A DNA stretch of 64,000 bases from Pseudomonas brassicacearum. Its GTDB lineage: Bacteria > Pseudomonadota > Gammaproteobacteria > Pseudomonadales > Pseudomonadaceae. A program made the position numbers and the translations under genes. Shown here piece by piece: positions 31,875 to 39,361 of the stretch. The stretch spans positions 4,836,001 through 4,900,000 of the forward strand of contig NZ_CP045701.2 in the NCBI RefSeq assembly GCF_009601685.2, in the 5' to 3' direction. The notes under the pieces were generated by a model that was not told the DNA's origin, searched no databases, and saw only the letters and a list, made by a program, of their open reading frames with translations. The stretch's first letter is position 1, and every line of letters begins with the position of its first letter.

Positions 31875-34086
31875 CGAAACATGGCTCCTGAATCGGCTGG
31901 ACTTTCAGGTTCGATGCTCCGCCCCAATCTTGTGGCCTCTTGTAACCCCAGGGCCGGACGCCGCTCTTAGGCAATGCGGATAGCCGGACCTTACGCCAAC
32001 CCAACCGGTGCATGATCGCCCCAACGCGCATCTGTTCAGGCTTGCCCCAATGTCCGTAGTCCAGCTTCAAAGCCCCAAGCAAAATGTCTGTGCCGGTCGC
32101 CGTCTCTCCAACCTGATACTCCTCGAGCCAAGTCAGAATGGGGCCTTCCCACTCATCCACCACAAAGCGCTCTTCCTGGGCTTCAGCGAACAGTGGCGCC
32201 TCCTCCCGGTTAACCCACCAGATATCGCCGGACTGATAGCAAAACATCGCCTCGGCCCACAGCTGGTCGCGGATCTCGCGCAGTTGCTCCAAGTCGACCT
32301 TGGTACAAGCGACCGGCCAATATCGGCGGTTCCCGGTGGCGTCCTTCAGGTACTCATCTTGGTTCGTCGTACCCACGAAAACACACTGGCGTGGCACGTC
32401 CATCGTTCTGCGGCCGTAGCTCTCACGGTAGGTATCGGTCGAGGCCGAGAAGAACTGCTTGGCCTTGGTGGACTCAGCCTTGTTGAAGCTGTCCAACTCC
32501 CCCAGCTCAACGATCCACTTGCCGCGAATCGCCTGGAACCCATCCTTGTCACCCAAGGCGAAGGGGGTATCCATAAACCAGGCACCACCCAGCACCGACA
32601 TGGCCGTGGATTTACCGGCGCCCTGTGCGCCTTCGAGGATCATCACCGAGTCAGCCTTGCAGCCCGGCTGCATCACCCGGCCGACCGCCGACACCATCCA
32701 GCGCTTACCGACCTTGGAGCTGTAATCCGTCGAGGCTACGCCCATGATGTCTGTCAACCAGGTGTCGAGCCGGGGTACCCGATCCCACTCCAAGCCATTG
32801 AGATAATCGCGTACCGGGTGAAAGGCATGGTCATGTGCAACAACACTGACTGCCTCAATAACGCTGCTCGCCTTGACCCGCAGGTTGTACTGTTGCGCGA
32901 GCCACTTCATGACCAGCATGTCATCAATGTCAGCCCAATCGCCGACACCGCCGCCATACGGGGCAGCACGCAGCTTGACGATCTTGGAGCTGAACGCACT
33001 GAAGCCAATCACACCGGCCCAACGTTCGTCGTTGCCCAGGATCAGCTCTACGTTTTGCATGTGCGCGATCAACATGCCGTTTTCCGTGCGGGCCAACTGG
33101 TCTTTCCAGCCTCCTGCTGCAGGTGGCTTGACCACCGCCAGAACCTGGCGGCGCACCGCCTCCAATCCTTCAGCACAGTGCAGGTCGTTGAAGTCGGTCC
33201 ACTTGTCCTCTCGCGCCCCCGAAAAGATCGGGCCTACTACCTGACCACCTACAACCGTTGCCGCGTTGTTGGCTTTCTCTTCACCTGGGTTCCAGGGCTC
33301 GCCATTAGGGCGCTTGGTTTTCCAATCATCATCCCGGCAGATGATGATCGGACGCCCCGGGAACCGCTCGCGCATTGCCTTTGAGACCGTCATGAGGTTG
33401 CCCGCATCAAAGGCAATGGCGACCGTCAACGAGGTCGCCATGTGCAGGCTCGCACCGGTGGCGTAGCCCTCACACACCAGCACTGGCTCGCCCGGCTCAG
33501 GGTGCGGACCAATGAGGTGGAAAGCGCCTTCCTTCGCCATCCCATAGGGCCAGTAAGACTTGTCGCGGCCGGTGTCCTCTTGCTTCTCGGGGAATATCAC
33601 TTGTAACCCGACGATCTGGTCCCGAGCGTTTTGCATCGGCACCAAAACCGCGCCGGAGCGCGGAGCATAACGAACGCCGAGGCCCACGATCTGCTTTCGA
33701 TCCAAGTAGGCGCTACGGCCTTTCTCGGGCATCCGCTTGAACAAACCAGCGGCACGGTTAGCCGCTCGACGGGCAGCGTTGGCAGCCTTCTCGGCGGCCT
33801 TGCGCTTGGCTTCCTCCTGACGAGCGCGCATGACTTCACGCTCTTCAGGCGTCATCCGGCCGGGCTTCACCTTGATCTTTTGCGTTTCTCCTGTACGCCA
33901 GTCGCCGAACGCACCGAAGATCAGGGTTTCGCCCTTCTCGGTGTGGTGCTCGTGTAGAACGTACCAGCCGTTTTTCTCTTTGCCCTTATCAAGGGCGGTC
34001 TTGCATCGAGTCAGTTTGCCGTAAATCAGCGGCTGCGCAGGCTCGAGACCAAAGTCTGCAAATTGATTCAGCACGTCATCGAGCAT
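31867..34086 (-). CDS. Phage replication primase-helicase (Toprim + VapE-type ATPase)
   Basis: The 739-residue protein combines a Toprim primase domain at about residues 145-310 (Glu206 in VLVCEGYATGA, Asp252-254 in ICRDDDW, TDFNDLH near 297) with a VapE-family helicase domain at about 400-640, with Walker A GAQGAGKST (486-494) and the PRQCVFVGTTNQDEYLKD sensor region. Residues 80-115 form a charged Ala/Arg/Lys coiled helix. It probably primes and unwinds phage DNA for replication. It overlaps both neighbouring genes, so the early operon is tightly coupled. Confidence 0.92.
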   Translation of the reverse strand: MLDDVLNQFADFGLEPAQPLIYGKLTRCKTALDKGKEKNGWYVLHEHHTEKGETLIFGAFGDWRTGETQKIKVKPGRMTPEEREVMRARQEEAKRKAAEKAANAARRAANRAAGLFKRMPEKGRSAYLDRKQIVGLGVRYAPRSGAVLVPMQNARDQIVGLQVIFPEKQEDTGRDKSYWPYGMAKEGAFHLIGPHPEPGEPVLVCEGYATGASLHMATSLTVAIAFDAGNLMTVSKAMRERFPGRPIIICRDDDWKTKRPNGEPWNPGEEKANNAATVVGGQVVGPIFSGAREDKWTDFNDLHCAEGLEAVRRQVLAVVKPPAAGGWKDQLARTENGMLIAHMQNVELILGNDERWAGVIGFSAFSSKIVKLRAAPYGGGVGDWADIDDMLVMKWLAQQYNLRVKASSVIEAVSVVAHDHAFHPVRDYLNGLEWDRVPRLDTWLTDIMGVASTDYSSKVGKRWMVSAVGRVMQPGCKADSVMILEGAQGAGKSTAMSVLGGAWFMDTPFALGDKDGFQAIRGKWIVELGELDSFNKAESTKAKQFFSASTDTYRESYGRRTMDVPRQCVFVGTTNQDEYLKDATGNRRYWPVACTKVDLEQLREIRDQLWAEAMFCYQSGDIWWVNREEAPLFAEAQEERFVVDEWEGPILTWLEEYQVGETATGTDILLGALKLDYGHWGKPEQMRVGAIMHRLGWRKVRLSALPKSGVRPWGYKRPQDWGGASNLKVQPIQEPCFDD

Positions 34087-34303
34087 GACGAGCCTCCCTC
34101 ATCTCATCAATGGACTGACAGGTCACACATTGCGTGCAGCCCTGCTGGGCCAGTCGCCGCGCCTCGGGGATCGGATCATCACAGCTTTCACAGAACAACA
34201 ACGAATGCCCAGGCAACGCCGGCTTGAATGCACTGCGAGCAGCGAGCGCCTGATCAATGCGCTCCTGCACCAAGTCATTGGCGAAATCAGCAATATCAGC
34301 CAC
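34076..34303 (-). CDS. TraR/DksA-type C4 zinc finger protein
   Basis: The GTG at 34303 overlaps the stop of the upstream gene (GTGGCTGA), giving 75 residues. The motif CESCDDPIPEARRLAQQG-CTQCVTC is a C-x2-C-x17-C-x2-C finger as in DksA and TraR, which bind the RNA polymerase secondary channel. A GTG at 34312 would add three residues. Phage copies of this type are common in Pseudomonas early operons. Confidence 0.85.
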   Translation of the reverse strand: MADIADFANDLVQERIDQALAARSAFKPALPGHSLLFCESCDDPIPEARRLAQQGCTQCVTCQSIDEMREARHAR

Positions 34304-34814
34304 GGCCGTCACCCCGCGTTGTGTGGTTGACGTACGTGGCGCGGTTGAACAATCCCAGCAGCCCCTGGATACCTCGAAACACCTGCAGACGAATTGCGGC
34401 CAGCTCGTGATCGCTGACCACCCCATCACCAATGCTCTTGGCCCAGGTATCGGCCAGATCGGCCACCTGCCGGAAATACTCGGCGAGGCCAATGGTCAGG
34501 GTTTCCGGCATGTCGGTGGTGTACACCTCAGACAACTCGTGCCAGATCGTATCGCCGACCAAGGCATGCACCGCATCCAGGATGCGTCTGTCCTTCGTCA
34601 GTTCGAGGATCTCGCCAAACTCTTGGATGTTCACCGAGTGACTGGGGTGCGTGGGGGACAGTTTGTGCTGCAGCGTGGTGGGGTTTCGGCCCGTGGTGGC
34701 GGCGATTGCAGCGGCGCCGCCTGGGTAATCCCGAGCGGCATGGTAAAGCGCCAGATCGAGCGGCAGGACTTCCCGCTGTGCTCGTTCGACGCAACTCAGA
34801 GCGATTCGGCTCAT
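34296..34814 (-). CDS. Phage regulatory protein CII-like (CP76 family)
   Basis: The 172-residue protein (YHAARDYPGGAAAIAATTGR, NPTTLQHKLSPTHPSHSVNI) matches the CP76-type 'CII' proteins: an N-terminal helix-turn-helix followed by a helical domain. In this class of phage it lies between Cro and the replication gene. Whether it activates the repressor gene as lambda CII does is not shown. Confidence 0.82.
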   Translation of the reverse strand: MSRIALSCVERAQREVLPLDLALYHAARDYPGGAAAIAATTGRNPTTLQHKLSPTHPSHSVNIQEFGEILELTKDRRILDAVHALVGDTIWHELSEVYTTDMPETLTIGLAEYFRQVADLADTWAKSIGDGVVSDHELAAIRLQVFRGIQGLLGLFNRATYVNHTTRGDGRG

Positions 34815-35027
34815 GGCATTAATCCTTATAAGTTGCCAGTGCCGCGCGACATGCAGTGGTGATACATTTGCCGCGTGGCTTGAAAGGGCCCAAACGCCGG
34901 CTAGATCTTAGGGATCGACACCGGCACCGTGCCGGGGCGAACAATCCGTTGCTCACCCCTGGCGCAACAGCTGCCCAATCTGTGGTGGAAAAGGCAGCAA
35001 CACCAAGGCTTCCGAGCCTTGGGAAAG

Positions 35028-35078
35028 CGCGATAAGGGAGGTGGTTTGCATGTGGTGTGCCCGCCTACCTTTATCGCG
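35028..35078 (+). promoter_or_regulatory. Hairpin covering a strong ribosome-binding site and ATG
   Basis: GGGAGGTGG (35036-35044) followed by ATG at 35050 is a near-ideal translation start, opening a 95-residue frame to 35337 that runs antisense through cro. The 11-base stem 35028-35038/35068-35078 sequesters the first part of this site and puts the ATG in the loop. A terminator at 35118 would cut the frame short, so the frame may be a leader or decoy rather than a real protein. Confidence 0.4.
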
Positions 35079-35117
35079 ACCCGACAGCGCTGTGGTGGTG
35101 CGTGCCGGGAGGAACTG

Positions 35118-35141
35118 GGCGACCTTTGGGTCGCCTTTTTT
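35118..35141 (+). terminator. Plus-strand intrinsic terminator between cII and cro
   Basis: A perfect seven-base stem GGCGACC/GGTCGCC with a TTTG loop is followed by six T residues. On the minus strand no T-run follows, so it acts only on plus-strand transcripts. Confidence 0.8.
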
Positions 35142-35429
35142 CTATGCCGCTGAAGCGACTCCCGCCAATGGAGCAGGAAAGATGTCGGATAGGTCAGGCC
35201 TCAACTCGTGCGGCAGAACAGTTCCGCCCGAGGCGCGTGAAACAGCAAGAACTCGCTCAGTGGGAACGCGACCGGCCTTTAGCCATTTCCACACATGGGG
35301 CTGCTTCACGCCGCAACGGCGTGCAAGTTCCGACTGATTGTTGCCACAAACCTGCAACGCCCTATTCAGAGCATCAAGCGGCGACGAGCTGCGATTTGAG
35401 CAGACTTCCGGTGGATGCGTGGTTTTCAC
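35142..35429 (-). CDS. Cro-like repressor (YdaS family)
   Basis: The 95-residue protein has a helix-turn-helix of YdaS/Cro type (LDALNRALQVCGNNQSELAR, RCGVKQPHVWKWLKAGRVPT, then RASGGTVLPHELRPDLSD). It is divergent from the CI-like gene across a 103-base operator region, the standard Cro position. Its TCACAGTGAAAACC start region has GAAGGAGGAATCAC upstream, a strong ribosome-binding site. Confidence 0.87.
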   Translation of the reverse strand: MKTTHPPEVCSNRSSSPLDALNRALQVCGNNQSELARRCGVKQPHVWKWLKAGRVPTERVLAVSRASGGTVLPHELRPDLSDIFPAPLAGVASAA

Positions 35430-35532
35430 TGTGATTCCTCCTTCATGTGGAGGCGAAATTACAACCTAGGGAATAATCTGTCAAGCACCTAGGTTGTTGG
35501 ACAATCTATAACCTTGGTTTTAGCATGGCGCC
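35430..35532. promoter_or_regulatory. cI-cro operator region with three AACCTAGGTT-type sites (OR-like)
   Basis: Three sites are visible: AACCTAGG (35463-35470), ACCTAGGTT (35487-35495) and AACCTTGGTT (35510-35519), spaced about 24 bases centre to centre. The same palindrome occurs twice more at 36666-36700. It is the likely target of the repressor and Cro. The repressor gene has no clear ribosome-binding site, as with lambda PRM transcripts. Confidence 0.75.
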
Positions 35533-36309
35533 ATGATGAATTATCTCGATACCTCAGTGCTTCCAGAGCTGGCGGACCGCTTGGTCTACGCCATGGAGCA
35601 ACGCAACATGGTGCAGGATCGACTTGCTACTGCAGCAGGGTGCACACAGACCACCATCCAAAAACTCACCTCTGGAAAAAGCCAGAAGAGCCGATTTATT
35701 GCTGCCATTGCGCGAGCCCTTCAAGTGGATGTGGACTGGCTGGAACTGGGCACGATTCCTCCATCCTCGAAAGAGCAAACGGAATCAAAGCAGGCAGTAG
35801 ACGGAGCCCCTGTCATATTAGGCGAGCTATCCACATGGGATGACACCACCCCTCTGGATGACGATGAAGTTGCATTGCCTCTTTACAAAGAAGTCGAAAT
35901 GGCATCAGGCATTGGAAGGTCGGCAGTACAAATAGATGCATACCGTAAGGTTCGCTTTTCCAGCTACACATTGAGAAAGGCTGGCATTGATCCCAAGAAC
36001 GCCGCTTGTGCTACCAATAGCGGTAACTCAAACCACCCTCTCATCTTAGATAAAGCCACAATCGGCATAGATAAAGGCATGACCCGGATCATAGACGGCC
36101 AGCTCTACGCCTTGGATCATGACGGACTGCTGCGGGTTAAGTTTGTCTACCGCTTACCTGGCGGATCTATCCGATTGCGCAGTTTCAACCGCGCCGAATA
36201 TGCGGACGAAGACTACACGCTGGATCAGGTTATGGAACAACGAATCCAGATTATTGGCCGCGTCTTCTGGTGGTCGACGCTTAACCCTGCAAACTCAACA
36301 CTGCTCTGA
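35533..36309 (+). CDS. CI-like prophage repressor (HTH + S24 peptidase domain)
   Basis: The protein of 258 residues has an N-terminal helix-turn-helix (NMVQDRLATAAGCTQTTIQK, LTSGKSQKSRFIAAIARALQ) and a C-terminal LexA-like S24 domain. The nucleophile Ser would lie in NSGNSNHPLI and the Lys in DGLLRVKFVYRL. At the expected self-cleavage site the sequence is VEMASGIGRS, giving Ser-Gly where most relatives have Ala-Gly. Translation starts at tandem ATGs without a clear ribosome-binding site. It maintains lysogeny and, if cleavable, links induction to SOS. Confidence 0.92.
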   Translation: MMNYLDTSVLPELADRLVYAMEQRNMVQDRLATAAGCTQTTIQKLTSGKSQKSRFIAAIARALQVDVDWLELGTIPPSSKEQTESKQAVDGAPVILGELSTWDDTTPLDDDEVALPLYKEVEMASGIGRSAVQIDAYRKVRFSSYTLRKAGIDPKNAACATNSGNSNHPLILDKATIGIDKGMTRIIDGQLYALDHDGLLRVKFVYRLPGGSIRLRSFNRAEYADEDYTLDQVMEQRIQIIGRVFWWSTLNPANSTLL

Positions 36310-36335
36310 CAACATCAGTACGTAAAGGATGACTT

Positions 36336-36647
36336 ATGGAAATCAAATCGTTGAAATCATTGCTCGCTGATCATGGCGTCTCCTTTGATGCCAATACAAT
36401 CATGAATGCCCTCATCAAAGCAGGGCATGCCGAGAATCATGAGTATCCGAGCACAACAGGTAACGGAGTCATGAAGTCTTTCAAAAGGCTGACAGAGGCT
36501 GGCGAACGGTTCGGGGCCAACAAATCCACCATGCATCCTTTCAAGACTGAGCCTCGCTTCTATGAGGAGACCTTCACAGAGCTTCTCCAGGTCGTCGTCA
36601 GCCAGCTTCAGCACGAGGTCTCCTCCTTGAGATCTATGGCCGAGTAA
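36336..36647 (+). CDS. Small protein co-transcribed with the repressor (103 aa)
   Basis: It starts 26 bases after the repressor stop. The sequence MEIKSLKSLLADHGVSFDAN, TGNGVMKSFKRLTEAGERFG, EPRFYEETFTELLQVVVSQL recalls a domain found at the end of some phage antirepressor-like proteins: a short winged-helix-like unit with a 'K.lTe.G..yG.N' signature. Co-expression with the repressor suggests an immunity, exclusion or modulating role; no direct evidence exists. Confidence 0.6.
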   Translation: MEIKSLKSLLADHGVSFDANTIMNALIKAGHAENHEYPSTTGNGVMKSFKRLTEAGERFGANKSTMHPFKTEPRFYEETFTELLQVVVSQLQHEVSSLRSMAE

Positions 36648-36659
36648 AAACAACTCAAA

Positions 36660-36706
36660 AATTACACCCTAGGTTATTGCCACGAATTAAAACCTAGGTT
36701 ATTTTT
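36660..36706 (+). promoter_or_regulatory. Second operator cluster (OL-like) before the plus-strand early operon
   Basis: ACCCTAGGTT (36666-36675) and the perfect palindrome AACCTAGGTT (36691-36700) match the sites between cI and cro and have the same 25-base spacing. They precede the operon that ends with excisionase and integrase, so the repressor probably silences that operon in the lysogen. Confidence 0.75.
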
Positions 36707-36740
36707 GCCTCACTCTTCCACCACAGAGCGAGGCAAAACC

Positions 36741-36917
36741 ATGCACACCACAGCATCCCTGCACGTCCATCCGGCCGTTGCCGACCTATCCCGCATCTTC
36801 GAAGTAAGGCGCCTGGCCCGCATCTACGGCTGCACCTTCATTCCGTCTAAACCCAAGCAACACGCCCGTACCGCACCGACTTCCTTCGATCCAAACGACG
36901 GAGGCCGGGCAGCATGA
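36741..36917 (+). CDS. Small phage protein of unknown function (58 aa)
   Basis: The ATG at 36741 has GAGG eight bases upstream. The sequence (MHTTASLHVHPAVADLSRIF, RRLARIYGCTFIPSKPKQH) has no recognised motif. It is the first gene after the operator cluster and overlaps the next gene by four bases (ATGA). Confidence 0.6.
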   Translation: MHTTASLHVHPAVADLSRIFEVRRLARIYGCTFIPSKPKQHARTAPTSFDPNDGGRAA

Positions 36918-37498
36918 GCAAATTCCTGATCGACAACCGCACACTGACATTGCTCAGCGCCCAGGTGAACCTGAGCGGGACTTTCAATCACACCCTTCGG
37001 CGACTGTATCGACGCGATGTGTTGGCGTTTCGGCTGAAAGTTGAACGCAACAAGACCGACAGCACCTTCACCGTTGAGCTGGGTTCAGAGCGCCACACGC
37101 TGACCGTGCCCAACACCAAAAAAACACACCTGAAGCTCGCCGACTTCATTGAGGAGGTCGTCAACGGCCCTTCTGACCTGACAGGCGAACCCCAGCCTAA
37201 ACGACATGCTGAACGCGAGTACGGCGCTTTCAGCAGCCAGCAGCGGGAACAGGTTTACAGACTGGTTTCCACAGGCGGGTTCATCGATCTGGACCTGGGC
37301 TTTGAACTGCCGATCCGGCTCGCCGTGCACCGGACACGTACACGCTCGGGCATCACCGTAGTCATGAGCATCGGCGTTAAAAGCCCGCGTACCAAGTGCT
37401 TCACCGTGTACGGCACCGACGCCGAGATGTACGAGCAGGTTTGCGAATCCATTAACCACCTGGCTGCGCTGGCAACACCCGCCGCGCACGCAGCATAG
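36914..37498 (+). CDS. Phage early protein of unknown function (194 aa)
   Basis: The protein (MSKFLIDNRTLTLLSAQVNL, VERNKTDSTFTVELGSERHT, FELPIRLAVHRTRTRSGITV) is mixed alpha/beta with no clear motif. Its place in the early operon suggests a DNA- or host-directed role, which is a guess. Confidence 0.6.
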   Translation: MSKFLIDNRTLTLLSAQVNLSGTFNHTLRRLYRRDVLAFRLKVERNKTDSTFTVELGSERHTLTVPNTKKTHLKLADFIEEVVNGPSDLTGEPQPKRHAEREYGAFSSQQREQVYRLVSTGGFIDLDLGFELPIRLAVHRTRTRSGITVVMSIGVKSPRTKCFTVYGTDAEMYEQVCESINHLAALATPAAHAA

Positions 37499-37508
37499 GA
37501 GGGCTGAC

Positions 37509-37793
37509 ATGGAGCGCAATCTCGAAAAGACCGCCAAGCACTTCGGCCTGACCCGTCCCGCCCTGATCAAGCTCATGCGTGAGAAGGGTCTGCTCACCGA
37601 CCGCAACCTGCCGGCGTTCCCCGTCCGCGACCGTGAATACCTTCGGGTCAAGGACAGCAACTGGTACCACGACACGCTGGGCATGCAGTACAGCCAATCG
37701 ACACGCGTCCGGCAGGCCGGCATCCCCTGGCTAGCGGAGCAACTGGGCCTCGACCTTCCTGCCATCCCGGCAGACAACCGTGACGTGGCCTAG
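37509..37793 (+). CDS. KilAC-type antirepressor C-terminal domain protein (94 aa)
   Basis: The 94-residue protein (AKHFGLTRPALIKLMREKGL, LTDRNLPAFPVRDREYLRVK, GMQYSQSTRVRQAGIPWLAE) resembles the KilAC domain found at the C-terminus of phage antirepressors, here standing alone without the Bro-N or KilA-N domain. It may bind DNA or the repressor. Confidence 0.72.
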   Translation: MERNLEKTAKHFGLTRPALIKLMREKGLLTDRNLPAFPVRDREYLRVKDSNWYHDTLGMQYSQSTRVRQAGIPWLAEQLGLDLPAIPADNRDVA

Positions 37794-37941
37794 GGAATAC
37801 GCCCGCCAGATCATCGCCCTACGCACCCGAGAGGAGCGCAACGCCGCGCTCCTTGAGGTGCCGGAGCATCTGCGCGAGCTGACCAAACGCCACTGCCTGA
37901 ATTTCTGGGACCACCCCAAACGGAAGAAAAATCATGGATAA
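37780..37941 (+). CDS. Very small phage protein (53 aa)
   Basis: A GTG start at 37780 overlaps the end of the previous gene by 14 bases, and the stop overlaps the next ATG (ATGGATAA). The product (MTWPREYARQIIALRTREER, NAALLEVPEHLRELTKRHC) has the sequence pattern of a small helical protein that recurs in Pseudomonas phages. It is short enough to be missed by automated callers, but the overlaps at both ends make a coupled gene likely. Confidence 0.7.
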   Translation: MTWPREYARQIIALRTREERNAALLEVPEHLRELTKRHCLNFWDHPKRKKNHG

Positions 37942-38341
37942 CGAACTGATTGATGAGCAGATTCTCGCCTTACCTCGCATACCTGCTGAGCAAAGCACGC
38001 TCAAGAGCCTCATCGACGCCCTACAACAAATTGCAGAAACCACCGACCGAAGCGCGCCTGTCCAGACCGACGGGATGTCCGACTACATCGACCTCGTCTT
38101 GGTCCAGCGCGAACAACTCAAGCTGTGTGCCATCGGAGTGTTCCTGATGGAGGAATATGGATACACCTGGTGCTCCGTAACGAACAGCAGCGATGTAAGC
38201 AACGATGACCGTCACATCACGCTATCGATCATCCTGACGAGCGATCAGGACCACTTCTTAATAGGCTACGGGAATACAGCCGAGAAGGCCCTACGAGATC
38301 TGCACAAGGTCAAGCGGACCCCACCTAGGACCGCCGAATGA
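37934..38341 (+). CDS. Phage early protein of unknown function (135 aa)
   Basis: The protein (MDNELIDEQILALPRIPAEQ, IDLVLVQREQLKLCAIGVFL) is acidic, helical in its first half and beta-rich in its second. It overlaps the previous gene by eight bases and the next by four, so it belongs to the same operon. No family is recognised. Confidence 0.6.
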   Translation: MDNELIDEQILALPRIPAEQSTLKSLIDALQQIAETTDRSAPVQTDGMSDYIDLVLVQREQLKLCAIGVFLMEEYGYTWCSVTNSSDVSNDDRHITLSIILTSDQDHFLIGYGNTAEKALRDLHKVKRTPPRTAE

Positions 38342-38667
38342 AAGACATCAGCCAGAACCCGCTGCGCCTGATGCCAGCACCGGAGACGGCCACCGTCGAG
38401 CTGCTGTATCGCACCTTCGGCGACGTGCTTATCCCCCTCGAAAAGCTGCGCGTGCAGTACTTCCGCAACCTCAACGAGCAGTCGTTTGCAGCCGAAATCA
38501 CCAGCGGTCGCATTCAACTGCCCGTGACCACGCTGGACAGCAGCCGCAAGGCACCGAAGTACGCGCATATCCGCCACGTCGCGGCACTGATCGACATCCA
38601 GGCCTACAAGGCCGACGAAGTCCACGCGAAGGCCCAGGCCGACGCAACTGAAGAAACCCAATCGTAA
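38338..38667 (+). CDS. PrtN-like pyocin activator family protein
   Basis: The 109-residue protein (TATVELLYRTFGDVLIPLEK, LRVQYFRNLNEQSFAAEITS, GRIQLPVTTLDSSRKAPKYA) has the layout of PrtN: a helix-turn-helix-like domain then a 'P..r.d.s.kap..v' segment. In P. aeruginosa PrtN activates pyocin genes after DNA damage. Here it may activate phage genes in the same way. It overlaps the previous gene by four bases. Confidence 0.75.
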   Translation: MKDISQNPLRLMPAPETATVELLYRTFGDVLIPLEKLRVQYFRNLNEQSFAAEITSGRIQLPVTTLDSSRKAPKYAHIRHVAALIDIQAYKADEVHAKAQADATEETQS

Positions 38668-38711
38668 CGGCTGCCACCACCAGCCACCCAAAACCACCAG
38701 GAGCACACCAC

Positions 38712-39143
38712 ATGACTGTAATTCAAATCTGCGCGTTGATCGGCCTGATCATCGGCGCTGCACTCATCTACTGGACCGGCTACCGAGGCGGCCTTATCGA
38801 CGGCCAAGTTGAAGGCCATGAGGCAGGCTTCGAAGACGGTACGAACGACGAGCGCGCCGCAAACGCCAAAACCATCCGCGAACTTAAAGCATCTCTACAA
38901 TTCATCCGTGCTGATCACACCCGCCTTGTGAATCACTGCAAACGCCTTGAAACAGTGATGGCATTCGGCATGCCGGAGCGACTGGCACTTCAGGAAATCG
39001 CTGAGAAGCTCAGGATTGCCGCCGACACGTTCAGTGCATTCCGCACCGGCAAAAAGCTGGAGCGCGACACTCGCGCTCTGCGTGAACAAGCACTTGTCAT
39101 GGCGGAGCAGTTGGCCCCCTTTGTAACGGGAGACGCAGCATGA
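38712..39143 (+). CDS. Membrane-anchored coiled-coil protein (143 aa)
   Basis: One N-terminal membrane segment (IQICALIGLIIGAALIYWTG, residues 4-24) is followed by a Gly/Glu-rich linker and a long charged helical region (residues 50-135). The function is unknown. It lies in the early operon and overlaps the next gene by four bases. Confidence 0.6.
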   Translation: MTVIQICALIGLIIGAALIYWTGYRGGLIDGQVEGHEAGFEDGTNDERAANAKTIRELKASLQFIRADHTRLVNHCKRLETVMAFGMPERLALQEIAEKLRIAADTFSAFRTGKKLERDTRALREQALVMAEQLAPFVTGDAA

Positions 39144-39361
39144 GCCGCTCCCGCCCGATGTTACGCCTCTCCCCACAGGACGCCGGAGAGCTGCACCTGC
39201 AACACGCCAAAGCCACCGCCGAACTGCGCGAAGTGACACGATTCCGTAAAGAGTTCGACCGGCAACTGTCGCTGCTGATCGGCTACGACGCCCTGCGCAA
39301 GTTACACAAGGACACCCAGAACGCCCTGATGCTCGCCGACTTGGTCAAGGAGGCAGCATGA
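39140..39361 (+). CDS. Small helical phage protein (73 aa)
   Basis: The protein (MSRSRPMLRLSPQDAGELHL, QHAKATAELREVTRFRKEFD) is basic and helical with no known motif. Both ends overlap neighbouring genes by four bases (ATGA), so it belongs to the coupled early operon. Confidence 0.55.
   Translation: MSRSRPMLRLSPQDAGELHLQHAKATAELREVTRFRKEFDRQLSLLIGYDALRKLHKDTQNALMLADLVKEAA

Larger units (their letters stand above)
34920..35142 (+). ncRNA. Candidate structured RNA between cII and cro, with its own terminator
   Basis: The plus strand carries in order a CCGGCAC/GTGCCGG hairpin (about 34920-34937), an eight-base stem CCAAGGCT-TCCG-AGCCTTGG (35003-35022), an 11-base stem CGCGATAAGGG/CCTTTATCGCG (35028-35038 with 35068-35078) and a terminator GGCGACC-TTTG-GGTCGCC-TTTTTT (35118-35141). 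The terminator works only on the plus strand, while all flanking genes are on the minus strand, so an independent transcript is implied. It would be antisense to the cro-cII mRNA leader. C4-like immunity RNAs are a possible analogue; this is inference. Confidence 0.45.

Noticed and set aside
32008..33384. 458-codon plus-strand frame over the primase gene
   Set aside because: It is a shadow of the Toprim-VapE gene; no domain or ribosome-binding site.
34929..35153. 74-codon GTG-started frame in the cro-cII gap
   Set aside because: It has no ribosome-binding site and spans several hairpins and the terminator; RNA structure explains the stretch better.
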